The translations under genes were made by a program, and so were the position numbers. Under the pieces are notes generated by a model. That model was not told the DNA's origin. It made no database searches and worked only from the letters and a program-made list of their open reading frames with translations. A stretch of 64,000 nt of DNA. It comes from a virus. Positions 1 through 8,017 of this stretch are shown here, one piece after another; the stretch's first letter is position 1, and each line of letters begins with the position of its first letter. The stretch is from positions 1 to 64,000 of the IMG/VR virus record IMGVR_UViG_3300028025_004842; one strand, 5' to 3'.

Positions 1-2
1 TT

Positions 3-356
3 TTAAAAACAATTGCGAAGAAAGATTTATTAATTGCTACTGAAAACAGAACTAGAAAACAGAATGTTTCCTTAGCTACTGCATGGAGCAAACTTGAAAA
101 CAGAACTTTGTCTAATTTGTACAAAGCAATCAAGGAGAACCCTTATTCAGTTGATGTTTACGGATTCAAAACTTTGCCTACATTCAATGAATTTTGCGCT
201 GCAATTAAGCCAAACGAAACCCGTTTATATAGCGAATATGTAGCATTTTTGACTTTGGGACGTATGGGAGCTGAGAAAGTGAAATCTAATATGACCAATG
301 TTGAGAAAACGGCTGTAAAAGTTGCACGTCAAAGCAAAGCGACTGCAAAGAAATAA
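3..356 (+). CDS. Partial unknown protein, basic C-terminus
   Basis: The reading frame is open from the first bases of the window to a TAA at 354-356, so the gene is cut at its 5' end and its true start lies outside. About 117 residues are visible. The C-terminus is rich in Lys and Ala (ending KATAKK), suggesting a nucleic-acid-contacting tail, but no domain is recognised. A TTG at 108 could be read as a start, but the frame is open and protein-like upstream of it (for example a KLENRTLSNLYKAIKENPYS stretch), so I prefer a truncated longer gene. A rho-independent terminator follows at 388-413. Confidence 0.6.
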   Translation, partial: LKTIAKKDLLIATENRTRKQNVSLATAWSKLENRTLSNLYKAIKENPYSVDVYGFKTLPTFNEFCAAIKPNETRLYSEYVAFLTLGRMGAEKVKSNMTNVEKTAVKVARQSKATAKK

Positions 357-387
357 GCATATAAACACACACTCATAAATGAAATTA

Positions 388-413
388 AGGGATGCGATTG
401 CGTCCCTTTTTTT
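388..413 (+). terminator. Rho-independent terminator
   Basis: AGGGA (388-392) pairs with TCCCT (403-407), extended by a short GC/GC pair around a GATT loop, and is followed directly by TTTTTT. It ends the transcript of the gene at the left edge. Confidence 0.8.
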
Positions 414-415
414 AT

Positions 416-471
416 GCTATGCAATGGCTTGTAAACAATTGTTTATTCCCGTTCGATTCGGGAACATAGCG
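416..471 (+). other. tRNA-like element (T-arm plus acceptor-like stem)
   Basis: TTCCCG (446-451), loop TTCGATT (452-458) and CGGGAA (459-464) form a textbook T-arm with a consensus TTCRANY loop. GCTATG (416-421) and CATAGC (465-470) pair as a six-base acceptor-like stem around it. Only 24 nt lie between the acceptor 5' strand and the T-stem, where CAAT/ATTG (422-425/438-441) can form one small arm, so either the D-arm or the anticodon arm is missing and this cannot be an ordinary tRNA. It may be a degenerate tRNA, a tRNA-like RNA, an attachment-site remnant, or chance. Confidence 0.4.
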
Positions 472-493
472 CAAACCTTTTAATATATACACA

Positions 494-724
494 ATGATTC
501 AAGCAATCAATCCCAAAAATCAATCGCTTGTTAATAGGGCGGTGAAGTATTTACAGAAATACTATGAATTAAATGATTTGCGCAACGTGGCTGATGATAA
601 CGGGGCGGAAAAAGAATTGAAGAAATACAACCGTATGTGTGAGGACGTTTTTGATAAATACCTCGATGCACTGGCGGAGCTACCAAAAGGACAACAACAA
701 ATTATTGACAAACTAATATTTTAA
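494..724 (+). CDS. Small helical protein of unknown function
   Basis: A 76-residue protein starting at the ATG after a long A/T-rich leader. It is charged, predominantly helix-forming, has no membrane segment, signal or recognisable motif, and ends in a hydrophobic KLIF. It is the first gene of the rightward early cluster downstream of the tRNA-like element, with only a few bases to the next gene. Function is not recognised. Confidence 0.6.
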   Translation: MIQAINPKNQSLVNRAVKYLQKYYELNDLRNVADDNGAEKELKKYNRMCEDVFDKYLDALAELPKGQQQIIDKLIF

Positions 725-729
725 ACCCT

Positions 730-933
730 ATGAAAACAATCTCAGCATTCATCATTTGTATGGCTTTGGCGTCCTTATTTGGGGGCTTGGGCTTATGGGC
801 TTTAGGAATGGATAAAACACTCGTGTATGTAATATGTGGCTATGGCTGTATGCTTATAGCTATTCATGTATTGATGCAGGATCGAATTGAATTAATGGAA
901 TTGGAATGTAAAAACAGAAACCTTTATAAATAA
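730..933 (+). CDS. Small two-helix membrane protein
   Basis: 67 residues with two hydrophobic stretches, roughly residues 5-25 and 32-50, separated by a short MDK loop, then a charged cytoplasmic-looking tail (RIELMELECKNR). It is probably an inner-membrane protein with both ends inside. It lies in the early operon, so it is more likely to affect the host membrane or superinfection than to be a late holin; that is inference. No family recognised. Confidence 0.6.
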   Translation: MKTISAFIICMALASLFGGLGLWALGMDKTLVYVICGYGCMLIAIHVLMQDRIELMELECKNRNLYK

Positions 934-936
934 CAA

Positions 937-1152
937 ATGAGAACACGTATCAAAACTCGTGTGGTGGTATCAGATGCCATCACCGAAATGGAGCTGCGCA
1001 CCAACAAGCGTAGAGAATGGTTTAACAGCATTATTGTTCCTCTTGCACATAAATACATGGAGCAGGGGAGCGATTGGACACAGGCAAAGCTATTCGCCTT
1101 AAAAGAATGGCAAATTAAAACATCATTAAATTATAACTATGAAACAATCTGA
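937..1152 (+). CDS. Small basic protein of unknown function
   Basis: 71 residues with a basic N-terminus (MRTRIKTR) and aromatic-rich C-terminal half. Its 3' end overlaps the start of the ArdA gene by 14 bases in another frame, suggesting translational coupling with it. No recognised domain. Confidence 0.6.
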   Translation: MRTRIKTRVVVSDAITEMELRTNKRREWFNSIIVPLAHKYMEQGSDWTQAKLFALKEWQIKTSLNYNYETI

Positions 1153-1684
1153 ACCACGTCTGTTTGTAACGGACTACGCCTCATATAATGAGGGAACACA
1201 ATTTGAATTTGGGCATTGGGTGGAATTAAGCGATTTCAGCGATGCCGATGACTTTATGGAGTATTTATCCAATCACTTCGAAGAATGCGATGAAAAGCGT
1301 CCTTTGGGCTATGGAGCGATACGTGAAGAGTATATGTTCACTGACTACGAAGGATTCCCAAAACAATTATACAGCGAGAGCATGGGTGGTAAGGATATGG
1401 AACGCCTGTTTGAGTTCATAGCATTGGACGAATACGATAAACCAAGAGCAGCGTATCTAATAGACCAAGGCGAGGACTTTGATAATTATGAAGATGTATA
1501 TATGAGGGAGTATGACGGAAGCAATCGTGTTAAATGGGATTTGTTTGAGGAATATTATCCCGAAGCGGAAGCTATTGAGAATAGCAATCCATACGTTGAG
1601 ATTAATTACGATGCTTTTATTCGTGAATGCTTCAATGAGTTTGAATACGATGGCACAACGTACTTAGTAGATTCTAATTATTAA
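1139..1684 (+). CDS. ardA: Anti-restriction protein, ArdA family
   Basis: 181 residues with the overall features of ArdA: an FGHWVEL segment near residue 24, an EEYMFTDYEGFPK segment around 66-79, an acidic central part (DQGEDFDNYEDVYMREYDG) and the NPYVEINYDAFIREC segment near the C-terminus. Family knowledge: ArdA proteins are elongated acidic dimers that mimic B-form DNA and block type I restriction-modification enzymes. The protein is strongly acidic, as that requires, and 160-190 residues is the usual size. Its place at the left of the early operon fits a protein made soon after DNA entry. Start is the ATG after TATAACT, overlapping the previous gene; an internal start is less likely because the MKQSE start is followed directly by conserved-looking sequence. 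Confidence 0.85.
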   Translation: MKQSEPRLFVTDYASYNEGTQFEFGHWVELSDFSDADDFMEYLSNHFEECDEKRPLGYGAIREEYMFTDYEGFPKQLYSESMGGKDMERLFEFIALDEYDKPRAAYLIDQGEDFDNYEDVYMREYDGSNRVKWDLFEEYYPEAEAIENSNPYVEINYDAFIRECFNEFEYDGTTYLVDSNY

Positions 1685-1705
1685 CAATCAAACACACATA
1701 CACAC

Positions 1706-1852
1706 ATGAAACATTCTTTTAACATCATTCGATTATTAGTAGCCCTTATCTTATTGATGGGGCTTTTTAATTCATGCGCTACAAATACAAACGGCTTAGT
1801 AAAGCATGGCTGTCGTGGTCCCAAAGCGCATCCACACTACAAGCATCGTTGA
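1706..1852 (+). CDS. Small lipoprotein
   Basis: A 48-residue reading frame starting at the ATG after the leader ACACATACACAC. It begins MKHSF, then a hydrophobic stretch of about 15 residues, then L-F-N-S-C at residues 20-24, a good lipobox with Cys24 as the lipidated residue. The mature part is only about 25 residues, rich in His, Lys and Asn (GPKAHPHYKHR end). It sits alone between ArdA and a terminator at 1873-1899. A very small surface lipoprotein could serve superinfection exclusion, as Llp of T5 does, but that is inference. Confidence 0.6.
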   Translation: MKHSFNIIRLLVALILLMGLFNSCATNTNGLVKHGCRGPKAHPHYKHR

Positions 1853-1872
1853 ACTTCGGTGCAAAAGAACCT

Positions 1873-1899
1873 GGGGGGCAAAGCGCTCCCCTTTTTTTT
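1873..1899 (+). terminator. Rho-independent terminator
   Basis: GGGGGGC (1873-1879) pairs with GCTCCCC (1885-1891), including one G-T wobble, around a five-base loop. Eight T follow (1892-1899). It ends the ArdA/lipoprotein transcript just before the next gene at 1919. Confidence 0.85.
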
Positions 1900-1918
1900 G
1901 ACTTAAAACTAAAAACAC

Positions 1919-2137
1919 ATGAACTTAATTAACATTCAATACGTGCTTTTGGATTCGTTTTCGGGAGCATACGATAAAAGAACTACGCAGCGTGATATGG
2001 ACACGTATAACAAGATGAAGAAAGGCGTTGGCTCTCGCTTCAGAGAGTTTACTAATGGAATAGTATGGGACTGGAAAGTGGTAAGTGTATCACAATTAGA
2101 TGAGAATAATAACCCAATAGAAACAACTGAACTATGA
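1919..2137 (+). CDS. Small protein of unknown function
   Basis: 72 residues, start ATG after AAAACAC. Mixed charge, with an aromatic VWDWKVVSV strand-like segment in the C-terminal half. No domain recognised. It is the first of five overlapping genes (to 4080), joined to the next by the overlap ATGACAC around its TGA. Confidence 0.55.
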   Translation: MNLINIQYVLLDSFSGAYDKRTTQRDMDTYNKMKKGVGSRFREFTNGIVWDWKVVSVSQLDENNNPIETTEL

Positions 2138-2331
2138 CACTAACTGAAATTAAGAATGCCGTACTATCTGGGAAGAAAGTATGTTGGCACAATCCTGCTT
2201 ATGAAGTTATCAAGGATAACAGGGAGCAGTGGATGATTAAACACATCGCTGGGCATTGTATAGCCCTTACATGGGCTGATGATGTTACAATGAATGGTAA
2301 AGAAGAGGACTTTAAACTTATGGAACTATGA
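2134..2331 (+). CDS. Small protein of unknown function
   Basis: 65 residues. The middle and C-terminus (IALTWADDVTMNGKEEDF) are of a type seen in small phage and plasmid proteins of unknown role, where it acts as a compact beta-rich domain; I cannot name the family. Translationally coupled at both ends: its ATG overlaps the preceding stop and its own TGA overlaps the next ATG. Confidence 0.55.
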   Translation: MTLTEIKNAVLSGKKVCWHNPAYEVIKDNREQWMIKHIAGHCIALTWADDVTMNGKEEDFKLMEL

Positions 2332-2900
2332 GAACAATAGAAACACTGGCCTACACTTTCGATGAACTATCGGAATCGGCAAAACAAAATGCTATTGCAG
2401 AATTCAACAACTTAGATCGTGAATACCATTGGATGCACGAAGCAAAGGATAGCATTGACAAAGCGCTTGAACACTTCGATTGCAGGAGTGGGCATTATAG
2501 TATTGACTATTCATGTGCATCGCACAGCTATGTTAAGTGGCGTTACATACGTAGCTTCGAGGATGAGATACTTGGAATTAATGGCTCTCGATTATGGAAG
2601 CTGCTGCATAACAGATACGGAATATATTTCTGTAAGTATAAGAAGAAGTATAGAGATACATTTGATGCTGACTGTCCATTCACTGGAGTAACTAGCGATA
2701 TTGATTTCCTTGCTCCTATGATTAAATGGCTCAATGCTCCTGATAAGCATACAACATTCAAGGAATTGATTGATGATTGTATTGAGAGCGTATTGTGTGC
2801 AATGGAGAGGGACTATGACTACCAAAACACTGACGAATACATTACAGAAGAAATAATAAATAACGGATACGAATTCACTGAAAACGGAAATAGAATATGA
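2328..2900 (+). CDS. Conserved phage/plasmid protein, unknown function
   Basis: 190 residues beginning MRTIETLAYTFDELSESAKQ. The YTFDELSESAKQNAI opening is a pattern I associate with conserved hypothetical proteins of phages and conjugative elements, often near ArdA or toxin-antitoxin genes. The central part is aromatic and Cys/His containing (residues 45-75); the C-terminus is acidic. No catalytic motif is visible. The stop overlaps the ATG of the next small gene. Confidence 0.6.
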   Translation: MRTIETLAYTFDELSESAKQNAIAEFNNLDREYHWMHEAKDSIDKALEHFDCRSGHYSIDYSCASHSYVKWRYIRSFEDEILGINGSRLWKLLHNRYGIYFCKYKKKYRDTFDADCPFTGVTSDIDFLAPMIKWLNAPDKHTTFKELIDDCIESVLCAMERDYDYQNTDEYITEEIINNGYEFTENGNRI

Positions 2901-3070
2901 AACAATCTGTATCACGTACTGAAATGATTCAGTACATCATCGACTATCACTTTAACGAATTAGGATGGGGAGACCTGGACGAGAGCGAATGTTACGTTCT
3001 CAATATGCTATCCCGTAAATCCACAAGACAATTAACTCAAATGTATAACCAACACCTAAATTCACACTAA
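2897..3070 (+). CDS. Small acidic protein of unknown function
   Basis: A 57-residue frame starting MKQSVSRTEMIQ and ending at TAA 3068-3070. It overlaps the previous stop (ATGA) and the start of the clamp gene (TAATG), the same spacing style as surrounding true genes, which is the main reason to accept it. It has an acidic centre (GWGDLDESEC) and helical flanks; no domain recognised. Confidence 0.55.
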   Translation: MKQSVSRTEMIQYIIDYHFNELGWGDLDESECYVLNMLSRKSTRQLTQMYNQHLNSH

Positions 3071-4080
3071 TGAACACTAAAACAATCGCAAAAGCTGTTA
3101 AGGCAATCGTGTCTAAGAACAGCGTAATCCCTGCTTGTAGTCAAATACAATTCACAGGAACTAATCTAATAGCAACAGACTTAGAAACGTGGATAAGCAT
3201 CCCGTATGCTACGCCATTCAAGTTCTGTGCTGAACACGATAACATTATCAATATGTGGGAAACGCTCACTGATGGGTATAATGTTACGCAAGACGAATCA
3301 AGCATTGTCTTTCAGTATGGCAAGGCGAAGATTAAGATGATGGCGCAAGACTACGAAACGTATCCTATGCTCCCCGAATATGAGAAAGACGTGGATATTG
3401 TAAAGCTATTAGATAGCGATGTTAAGCTACTGACTACGGCAAATGATTTCATTGGCGCTGATGTATTACGACCATCATTTATGAATATATGCTTACGTAA
3501 GGGTAAGATGTATGCAACGGATTCACATTCAGCTATGTTCCATCCTCTCGAATCAGATATACAAGACGATGTATTTATATCCAAGAAAGTAAGAACGCTA
3601 TTGCAATTATGGAATGGCGATTGGGATGTATATGCAGGAAGTACGTACACGTCATTCACGAATGCTGATGGCGTTGTTATCACCACACGTACAAGTGATG
3701 AACGCTATCCCGATATTGAGAATGTAATACCTAGAGAGAACCCTGTCGAGCTTAAAGTAATAGTTAAGGAGTTCACTGATATCATCAAGACTGGCAGCAA
3801 GTTCGCTAATAAAGCTAGTAATCGTATGGCTGTTGTTTGTAACGAGGGTAAGACTACGTTATCATTCAGCGATGAAGAACTAGGACAATCGTATGAAGCA
3901 GAGCTGGAGCTACAAAGTGTGAACAATGATATAACTATCGGATTCAATAGTAAGTTTCTTGATAGAGTGTTCAAGCACTGTGGCAACAAAGCTATAATCG
4001 AAATGAGTACACCCAACCGTGCTGCTGTAATCAATGGCACATTCTTACTAATGCCTGTAATGTTAACTAACGAAAACTAA
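3070..4080 (+). CDS. dnaN: DNA polymerase sliding clamp (DnaN-like)
   Basis: 336 residues, somewhat shorter than bacterial beta clamps (about 366). The N-terminus reads as a beta-clamp first domain (IVSKNSVIPACSQIQFTGTN, then LIATDLETWISIPY), followed by the characteristic ATDSHSAMFHPL strand in the middle and an ERYPDIENVIP segment at about residues 218-228, the counterpart of the conserved FPDYRRVIP of bacterial clamps. The role is to encircle DNA and tether the replicative polymerase. No polymerase is encoded in this window, so it serves either an unseen phage polymerase or the host enzyme. Start is the ATG in TAATG, coupled to the preceding gene; ParB follows after 20 bases. Confidence 0.85.
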   Translation: MNTKTIAKAVKAIVSKNSVIPACSQIQFTGTNLIATDLETWISIPYATPFKFCAEHDNIINMWETLTDGYNVTQDESSIVFQYGKAKIKMMAQDYETYPMLPEYEKDVDIVKLLDSDVKLLTTANDFIGADVLRPSFMNICLRKGKMYATDSHSAMFHPLESDIQDDVFISKKVRTLLQLWNGDWDVYAGSTYTSFTNADGVVITTRTSDERYPDIENVIPRENPVELKVIVKEFTDIIKTGSKFANKASNRMAVVCNEGKTTLSFSDEELGQSYEAELELQSVNNDITIGFNSKFLDRVFKHCGNKAIIEMSTPNRAAVINGTFLLMPVMLTNEN

Positions 4081-4100
4081 TCTTTAAATACTAAACTACT

Positions 4101-5051
4101 ATGAAACAAATTGCAATCTTTCAAATCAATGCTAACTACTCGGACAACGTACGATTCGAGGGCAACTATGGCGATATCTCTGAACTCGCTGATAACATCA
4201 ATGCAAAGGGGCTAATACAGCCCCTAATTGTTGAGCAGACTGATGATGATACGTATGTTATTATCTCTGGACACAGACGATATGCAGCTATGAATATGCT
4301 CATTGAACGTGGCGATTGGGATGATAATTACTTAGTTAATTGTATCGTTCAACAATACGAGAATGAATTAGAACGTGCTGCATCTAAGCTATTAACTAAC
4401 GATAGCCAACCACTAAGCCCTGATGAATGGGCTGCTGAAATTGGTAGGCTTGCTGAACTAGGTAATGATGTACGTGTTATCGCTTATGCTCTTGGTAAGA
4501 GTGAGCAGTATGTTACAAGTATGCACAAAACGTGGTCTGCTATGAGCGAGGACGCTCGTAAAGTTATACGTGCAGGACAAGTAAGTATGACACTCGCTGC
4601 ATTGATGGCTAAGAAAGCTGTTAATGATAGGATGGCATCACTAAGCGTACAGATAGCAGCCGTTGCTAAGCAAACTATCAAAGAACGTGGTGGTAATGTA
4701 TCCGATGCCGTTGTAGGCGAAGCAGTAATGCTCACCACTACGCAAGTGTTAGATAAGGCATCACAGAATAAGAGTATGTCTGGCTATGATATTGCCGAGA
4801 GTATATTAGAGAACGTGGATAAAGTAAAAGAAGCGAATAAGGCAGCAAAGGCTGCACGTAGCGCAGCAATATCCGTTGACCCTAACAAAGTACCACAACG
4901 TACACTCGAAGCGTATATGACAGCTCTAATAAAGCACATGAGAGATAGTGGTGATGATACGGCTGAAATGTTACAAGCTATTGTTAAGCATTACAAGCTA
5001 GGCACTACGGATATGGACGAAGTAATGGAATCATTATACGAATCAATTTAA
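4101..5051 (+). CDS. ParB/Spo0J-like nuclease-fold protein
   Basis: 316 residues. The N-terminal half has the ParB fold: residues 25-45 (ISELADNINAKGLIQPLIV), then YVIISGHRRYAAMNML (about 51-67) with the GHRR box that binds CTP in ParB proteins. A helix-turn-helix region follows (ALGKSEQYVTSMHKTW, about 130-146), then a long Ala/Lys-rich helical C-terminus. No ParA partner is nearby, so this is more likely a DNA-binding or replication/transcription accessory factor than a partition protein; alternatively it helps plasmid-like maintenance. Located between the clamp and the RadC-like gene. Confidence 0.8.
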   Translation: MKQIAIFQINANYSDNVRFEGNYGDISELADNINAKGLIQPLIVEQTDDDTYVIISGHRRYAAMNMLIERGDWDDNYLVNCIVQQYENELERAASKLLTNDSQPLSPDEWAAEIGRLAELGNDVRVIAYALGKSEQYVTSMHKTWSAMSEDARKVIRAGQVSMTLAALMAKKAVNDRMASLSVQIAAVAKQTIKERGGNVSDAVVGEAVMLTTTQVLDKASQNKSMSGYDIAESILENVDKVKEANKAAKAARSAAISVDPNKVPQRTLEAYMTALIKHMRDSGDDTAEMLQAIVKHYKLGTTDMDEVMESLYESI

Positions 5052-5097
5052 TCAATGTAATATAGGGGAGAGGCATCCTACCAACCTCGCTAACATT

Positions 5098-5583
5098 ATG
5101 AAACAATCTGAAATCAAGCAGTTATTATCTGACCTCTCTCACGTCTGCGACGTAGGTGCAAAATACAGCACCAAAATTAAACCGAAGGACAGGGTTAAAC
5201 TTCAATCTCAAAATGACGTTTTCAATCTCATGCACCAATGGTATATCAATACCGAAATGTATGAGCAGAGGGAAATCTTTAGCGTGTTATTGATGACACG
5301 ATCTAATCAAGTGTTGGGCATCGTAAAATGTGGCGAGGGTACGTCATCACAATGTATTGTCGATAAGCAATACATCGCACGTCTTGCTATATTAGCTAAC
5401 GCACAAGCTGTCATCCTATGCCACAATCACCCATCAGGTAATGTAAATCCAAGTGATGCGGATATTGCACTCACTAAACAACTTAAAGAAGCATTCAAGC
5501 TATTGGATATAGCCGTTCTCGACCACGTAATACTAACGCAAGATAACGGATACACATCCCTGGCAACACAAGACTTAATGTAA
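5098..5583 (+). CDS. radC: RadC-like JAB/MPN-domain protein
   Basis: 161 residues. The C-terminal half carries the RadC/JAMM signature: CHNHPSGNVNPSDAD with His109, His111, Ser113 and Asp120 as the predicted zinc site, preceded by the SVLLMTRSNQVLGIVKCGEG strand pair. RadC proteins are linked to recombination and repair but their chemistry is unsettled; JAMM relatives are metalloproteases. The helix-hairpin-helix N-terminal domain of bacterial RadC is absent, as usual in phage and plasmid versions. A 46-base gap precedes it and the start ATGAAACAATCTGAA resembles the starts of two other genes in this cluster. Confidence 0.85.
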   Translation: MKQSEIKQLLSDLSHVCDVGAKYSTKIKPKDRVKLQSQNDVFNLMHQWYINTEMYEQREIFSVLLMTRSNQVLGIVKCGEGTSSQCIVDKQYIARLAILANAQAVILCHNHPSGNVNPSDADIALTKQLKEAFKLLDIAVLDHVILTQDNGYTSLATQDLM

Positions 5584-5607
5584 CACTAAAACCAAACACA
5601 CATACAT

Positions 5608-5985
5608 ATGAAAATTACACTATCAACACAAGAAAGCGAAGAGTATTTCTACAATGCTCTTTGCAATGGGCTTAGTTATATTGGAGGCTATGGGCTATCC
5701 GTTGACTTCAATGCTAAAGAATACAAGGCTGCAAAAATGAAATTAACCAATGCTTGCTACGAAGATGTATTCATGCAAATGCTACGCGATGGCGGTACGC
5801 TAACATTAATTGACGAAGAATGCGATGGCGAGTATACGCGAAGTATTAACATTAAAGATATCCATGAACGTGTTCAGAATACAGAAACAAGTCATTTGAT
5901 GGACATGGTTAATGGTTATGATGATGCGACTACAGCGGATGTGATTCTACAAAGTGTATTTTTTAACGAAGTAATATTTGGATAA
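5608..5985 (+). CDS. Unknown protein
   Basis: 125 residues, start ATG after the leader ACACACATACAT. Mixed alpha/beta character, Gly/Tyr-rich near residues 18-35 and acidic in the middle (TLIDEECDGEY). The pattern resembles conserved hypothetical proteins in phage accessory regions but I cannot name a family. It ends four bases before the next gene. Confidence 0.55.
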   Translation: MKITLSTQESEEYFYNALCNGLSYIGGYGLSVDFNAKEYKAAKMKLTNACYEDVFMQMLRDGGTLTLIDEECDGEYTRSINIKDIHERVQNTETSHLMDMVNGYDDATTADVILQSVFFNEVIFG

Positions 5986-5988
5986 GAC

Positions 5989-6471
5989 ATGGCAAACATT
6001 TGCACAAACACGATAACGTTTTCGGGAGAGGACTTATCACCAATCAGAAATCTTATTAAAGAGATTCAGCAAGAACAGGACAATGGAAACGCATGGCTAC
6101 CCGAAGGATACAAAGGGGATTATTATCATTGGCTATTTGATATTGACATCACAGATTACGATGAGGAAATTGTTATTAGCTGCTGGACTAAGTGGTCGCC
6201 TCCTATCGAGGAGATGGCGTATTTATGTAAGCAAACCAATGTGAACGTAAACATACACTACGAAGAAATGGGAATGGGATTGTATGGTGTATGCTATTAC
6301 AATTCTATTGATGATGAGTTCGAGGATATATGCCTTGATGATGATGACATTAATCGCATCGAGTACGATGAGGAGAATGATACGTACACGCTTGATGGCA
6401 ATCCTATCCAATCAGACTTCGAAGAATACGAGAATATGCTAATTGAGAAACTTAAACAACTAAACTTTTAA
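5989..6471 (+). CDS. YubB/Api92-like ferredoxin-fold protein
   Basis: 160 residues starting MANICTNTITFSGE, which matches the C-x-N-x-L/I-x-I-x-G opening of the DUF1281/YubB (Api92-like) family found in plasmids and phages. Further agreement comes from the tryptophan-rich centre (YYHWLFDID and SCWTKWSPPIEEM, residues about 45-75) and the acidic Tyr-rich stretch that follows. Function of the family is unknown; the fold is thought to be ferredoxin-like. The C-terminal 50 residues are extremely acidic (LDDDDINRIEYDEENDTY). Confidence 0.6.
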   Translation: MANICTNTITFSGEDLSPIRNLIKEIQQEQDNGNAWLPEGYKGDYYHWLFDIDITDYDEEIVISCWTKWSPPIEEMAYLCKQTNVNVNIHYEEMGMGLYGVCYYNSIDDEFEDICLDDDDINRIEYDEENDTYTLDGNPIQSDFEEYENMLIEKLKQLNF

Positions 6472-6482
6472 TAACTAAACAC

Positions 6483-6812
6483 ATGGAAAAACTAAATCAA
6501 ATTATCGAATCAATGGCTTTGGCGCAGTTCAAGGCAGACACATCAGGATGTGATAAGCGTAATGCTTTTATGTTGAAACACGCCACACTCGGAGAGTTTA
6601 TGGAATTTTTTAATACCAAAGAAACAAGTGTTGGTACTACTTGGGCTTACGAATACAGAAGATCATTACTTGGTAATATGCAAGGGTTATCTGAAACATT
6701 CTGCCGAGAGGTACTATGGCCTAGAATGAAAGATGGATACATCGAAATCGTTGTCAAATCATTAGAGAATAAATTAGAATCCACTTACAAAATAACAATC
6801 GAACAACTATGA
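6483..6812 (+). CDS. Unknown protein
   Basis: 109 residues, predominantly helical, no membrane segment. Two aromatic/charged helices around residues 38-65 (EFMEFFNTKETS, WAYEYRRSLL). Its TGA overlaps the ATG of the lipoprotein gene downstream, so the two are co-translated. No domain recognised. Confidence 0.55.
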   Translation: MEKLNQIIESMALAQFKADTSGCDKRNAFMLKHATLGEFMEFFNTKETSVGTTWAYEYRRSLLGNMQGLSETFCREVLWPRMKDGYIEIVVKSLENKLESTYKITIEQL

Positions 6813-7099
6813 AAAAAGCAATCTTTATGTTACTTATTGCATCATCATTTGTATCATGCACTAAGGAGGAATCACTAAGCAGTAGTACCTCATGCTACAA
6901 GTTCACTGTTAAGCAGACTACCACTTGCACCCCTTATGTAGAGGGAGTGAACAGCACTGTAACGTCATACACTGAAAGTTGTGGACTGACATCATCGGGG
7001 GCGCAGGATGTATGCGATTCGATGAAATCCACCACCACATCTTATAGTGGAGGATACACGATTAAAGTAACCACTACATGTACTTACATTAAACTATAA
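6809..7099 (+). CDS. Thr/Ser/Cys-rich small lipoprotein
   Basis: 96 residues. Residues 1-17 are a lipoprotein signal, MKKAIFMLLIASSFVSC, with Cys17 as the lipidated residue after F-V-S. The mature part is rich in Thr, Ser and Cys, with T-T-C motifs near residues 38 and 90 and paired cysteines that could form disulphides in the periplasm or at the surface. It shares its layout (lipobox, CYxF motif early, a KS/DSM stretch, TTxxTxC end) with the lipoprotein at 15317-15589, so the two look like diverged paralogs. A role in superinfection exclusion is plausible but unproven. Confidence 0.7.
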   Translation: MKKAIFMLLIASSFVSCTKEESLSSSTSCYKFTVKQTTTCTPYVEGVNSTVTSYTESCGLTSSGAQDVCDSMKSTTTSYSGGYTIKVTTTCTYIKL

Positions 7100-7103
7100 T
7101 CCT

Positions 7104-7331
7104 ATGAAAAACCAAGTAACGAAATCACGATTCCTATCGTGGTACATTAGCGATTCAGATGATGCTTACGACATAGGCCGTGATGTAATTAGTGCTTTAA
7201 AAAATAAAGGCACATACACAATCAACGTGAAAGAACTATTTGATAGCTGCGGATATTTACCTGCTTTCATCTGTGTTAATAACGATGATGGAGAATACGA
7301 ACCTAATGAAGTAGAACTAATAAACGGATAA
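7104..7331 (+). CDS. Small acidic unknown protein
   Basis: 75 residues; serine and acid rich (SDSDDAYD near residue 16, NNDDGEYEPNEVE at the end). No membrane segment and no motif recognised. Follows the lipoprotein after 4 bases. Confidence 0.5.
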   Translation: MKNQVTKSRFLSWYISDSDDAYDIGRDVISALKNKGTYTINVKELFDSCGYLPAFICVNNDDGEYEPNEVELING

Positions 7332-7335
7332 TCCT

Positions 7336-7557
7336 ATGCCACGCTGTACTAACAACCCGAATACGTTTGTAGCCGGAGCGCTACCAACTATTACTATCGA
7401 CAATAAATCTTATTATGTCGATGGAAGATTAAAGCAACTACGCAACGTACATGACTTCATGGATAGCGTAAGTTGTACTGTCGATGATGTATGGGATTCA
7501 CTCTCCCAACAAGATCGTGCTATTGTATGCTATGAATTTATGGGGGAACGTATATGA
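7336..7557 (+). CDS. Small unknown protein
   Basis: 73 residues. It contains the strand-like TITIDNKSYYVDGRLKQLRNV segment (residues 18-38), a pattern seen in short phage proteins with a YYVDGRLKxLR motif whose function I do not know. The C-terminus is acidic. Its TGA overlaps the next ATG. Confidence 0.5.
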   Translation: MPRCTNNPNTFVAGALPTITIDNKSYYVDGRLKQLRNVHDFMDSVSCTVDDVWDSLSQQDRAIVCYEFMGERI

Positions 7558-7817
7558 AACACTTTCCTAATGGATTCGATTCGTGGATGGAAACACACTA
7601 CGAAGTCGTACAAGCAATAACGCTCAAACTATCTGACGAAGATATGGAAGAAGATAGCGCATTGTATGAGCGCTTGGAAGAAGAGGGTACTGCTGGTATG
7701 TATACGCTATCAGAAGAACTAACGGATGCCTTCGAAGAAGAATACGAGGGCGCTGAATGGGGCGAGAAACTAGATTACTTTGACACTATTGAAAACTTTT
7801 TAAACTTGAAACTATGA
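7554..7817 (+). CDS. Very acidic small protein
   Basis: 87 residues, roughly a third Asp/Glu, in runs such as DEDMEEDSALYERLEEE. No motif recognised. Such charge is typical of DNA-mimic inhibitors encoded by phages, but nothing here proves that role. Overlapping start and stop codons tie it to both neighbours. Confidence 0.5.
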   Translation: MKHFPNGFDSWMETHYEVVQAITLKLSDEDMEEDSALYERLEEEGTAGMYTLSEELTDAFEEEYEGAEWGEKLDYFDTIENFLNLKL

Positions 7818-8017
7818 TAGCACTATGGAAATCAGATTACGTATTGTACGACAAGGCAAATGACCATGTTATACAATTTAGCGGTGGCGATATAGTAATA
7901 TATGCCGATAAGGAAGAAGCACTTATGGATTGTAGGGGTAACGAGTATGTTATCCCTTGTACGGAACTACCTCAACATTGGCAAGAAACATTAATCAAAC
8001 AACTAAACGAACTATGA
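7814..8017 (+). CDS. Small unknown protein
   Basis: 67 residues, beta-rich in appearance (VLYDKANDHVIQFSGGDIVIYADKEE). Overlaps both neighbours by four bases (ATGA). No family recognised. Confidence 0.5.
   Translation: MIALWKSDYVLYDKANDHVIQFSGGDIVIYADKEEALMDCRGNEYVIPCTELPQHWQETLIKQLNEL

Noticed and set aside
416-471. Complete tRNA gene
   Set aside because: Too short a centre for D-arm plus anticodon arm and no CCA; kept only as a tRNA-like element.
2419-2915. Frames on both strands inside 2328-2900
   Set aside because: They overlap fully with a well-coupled gene and have no own start context.
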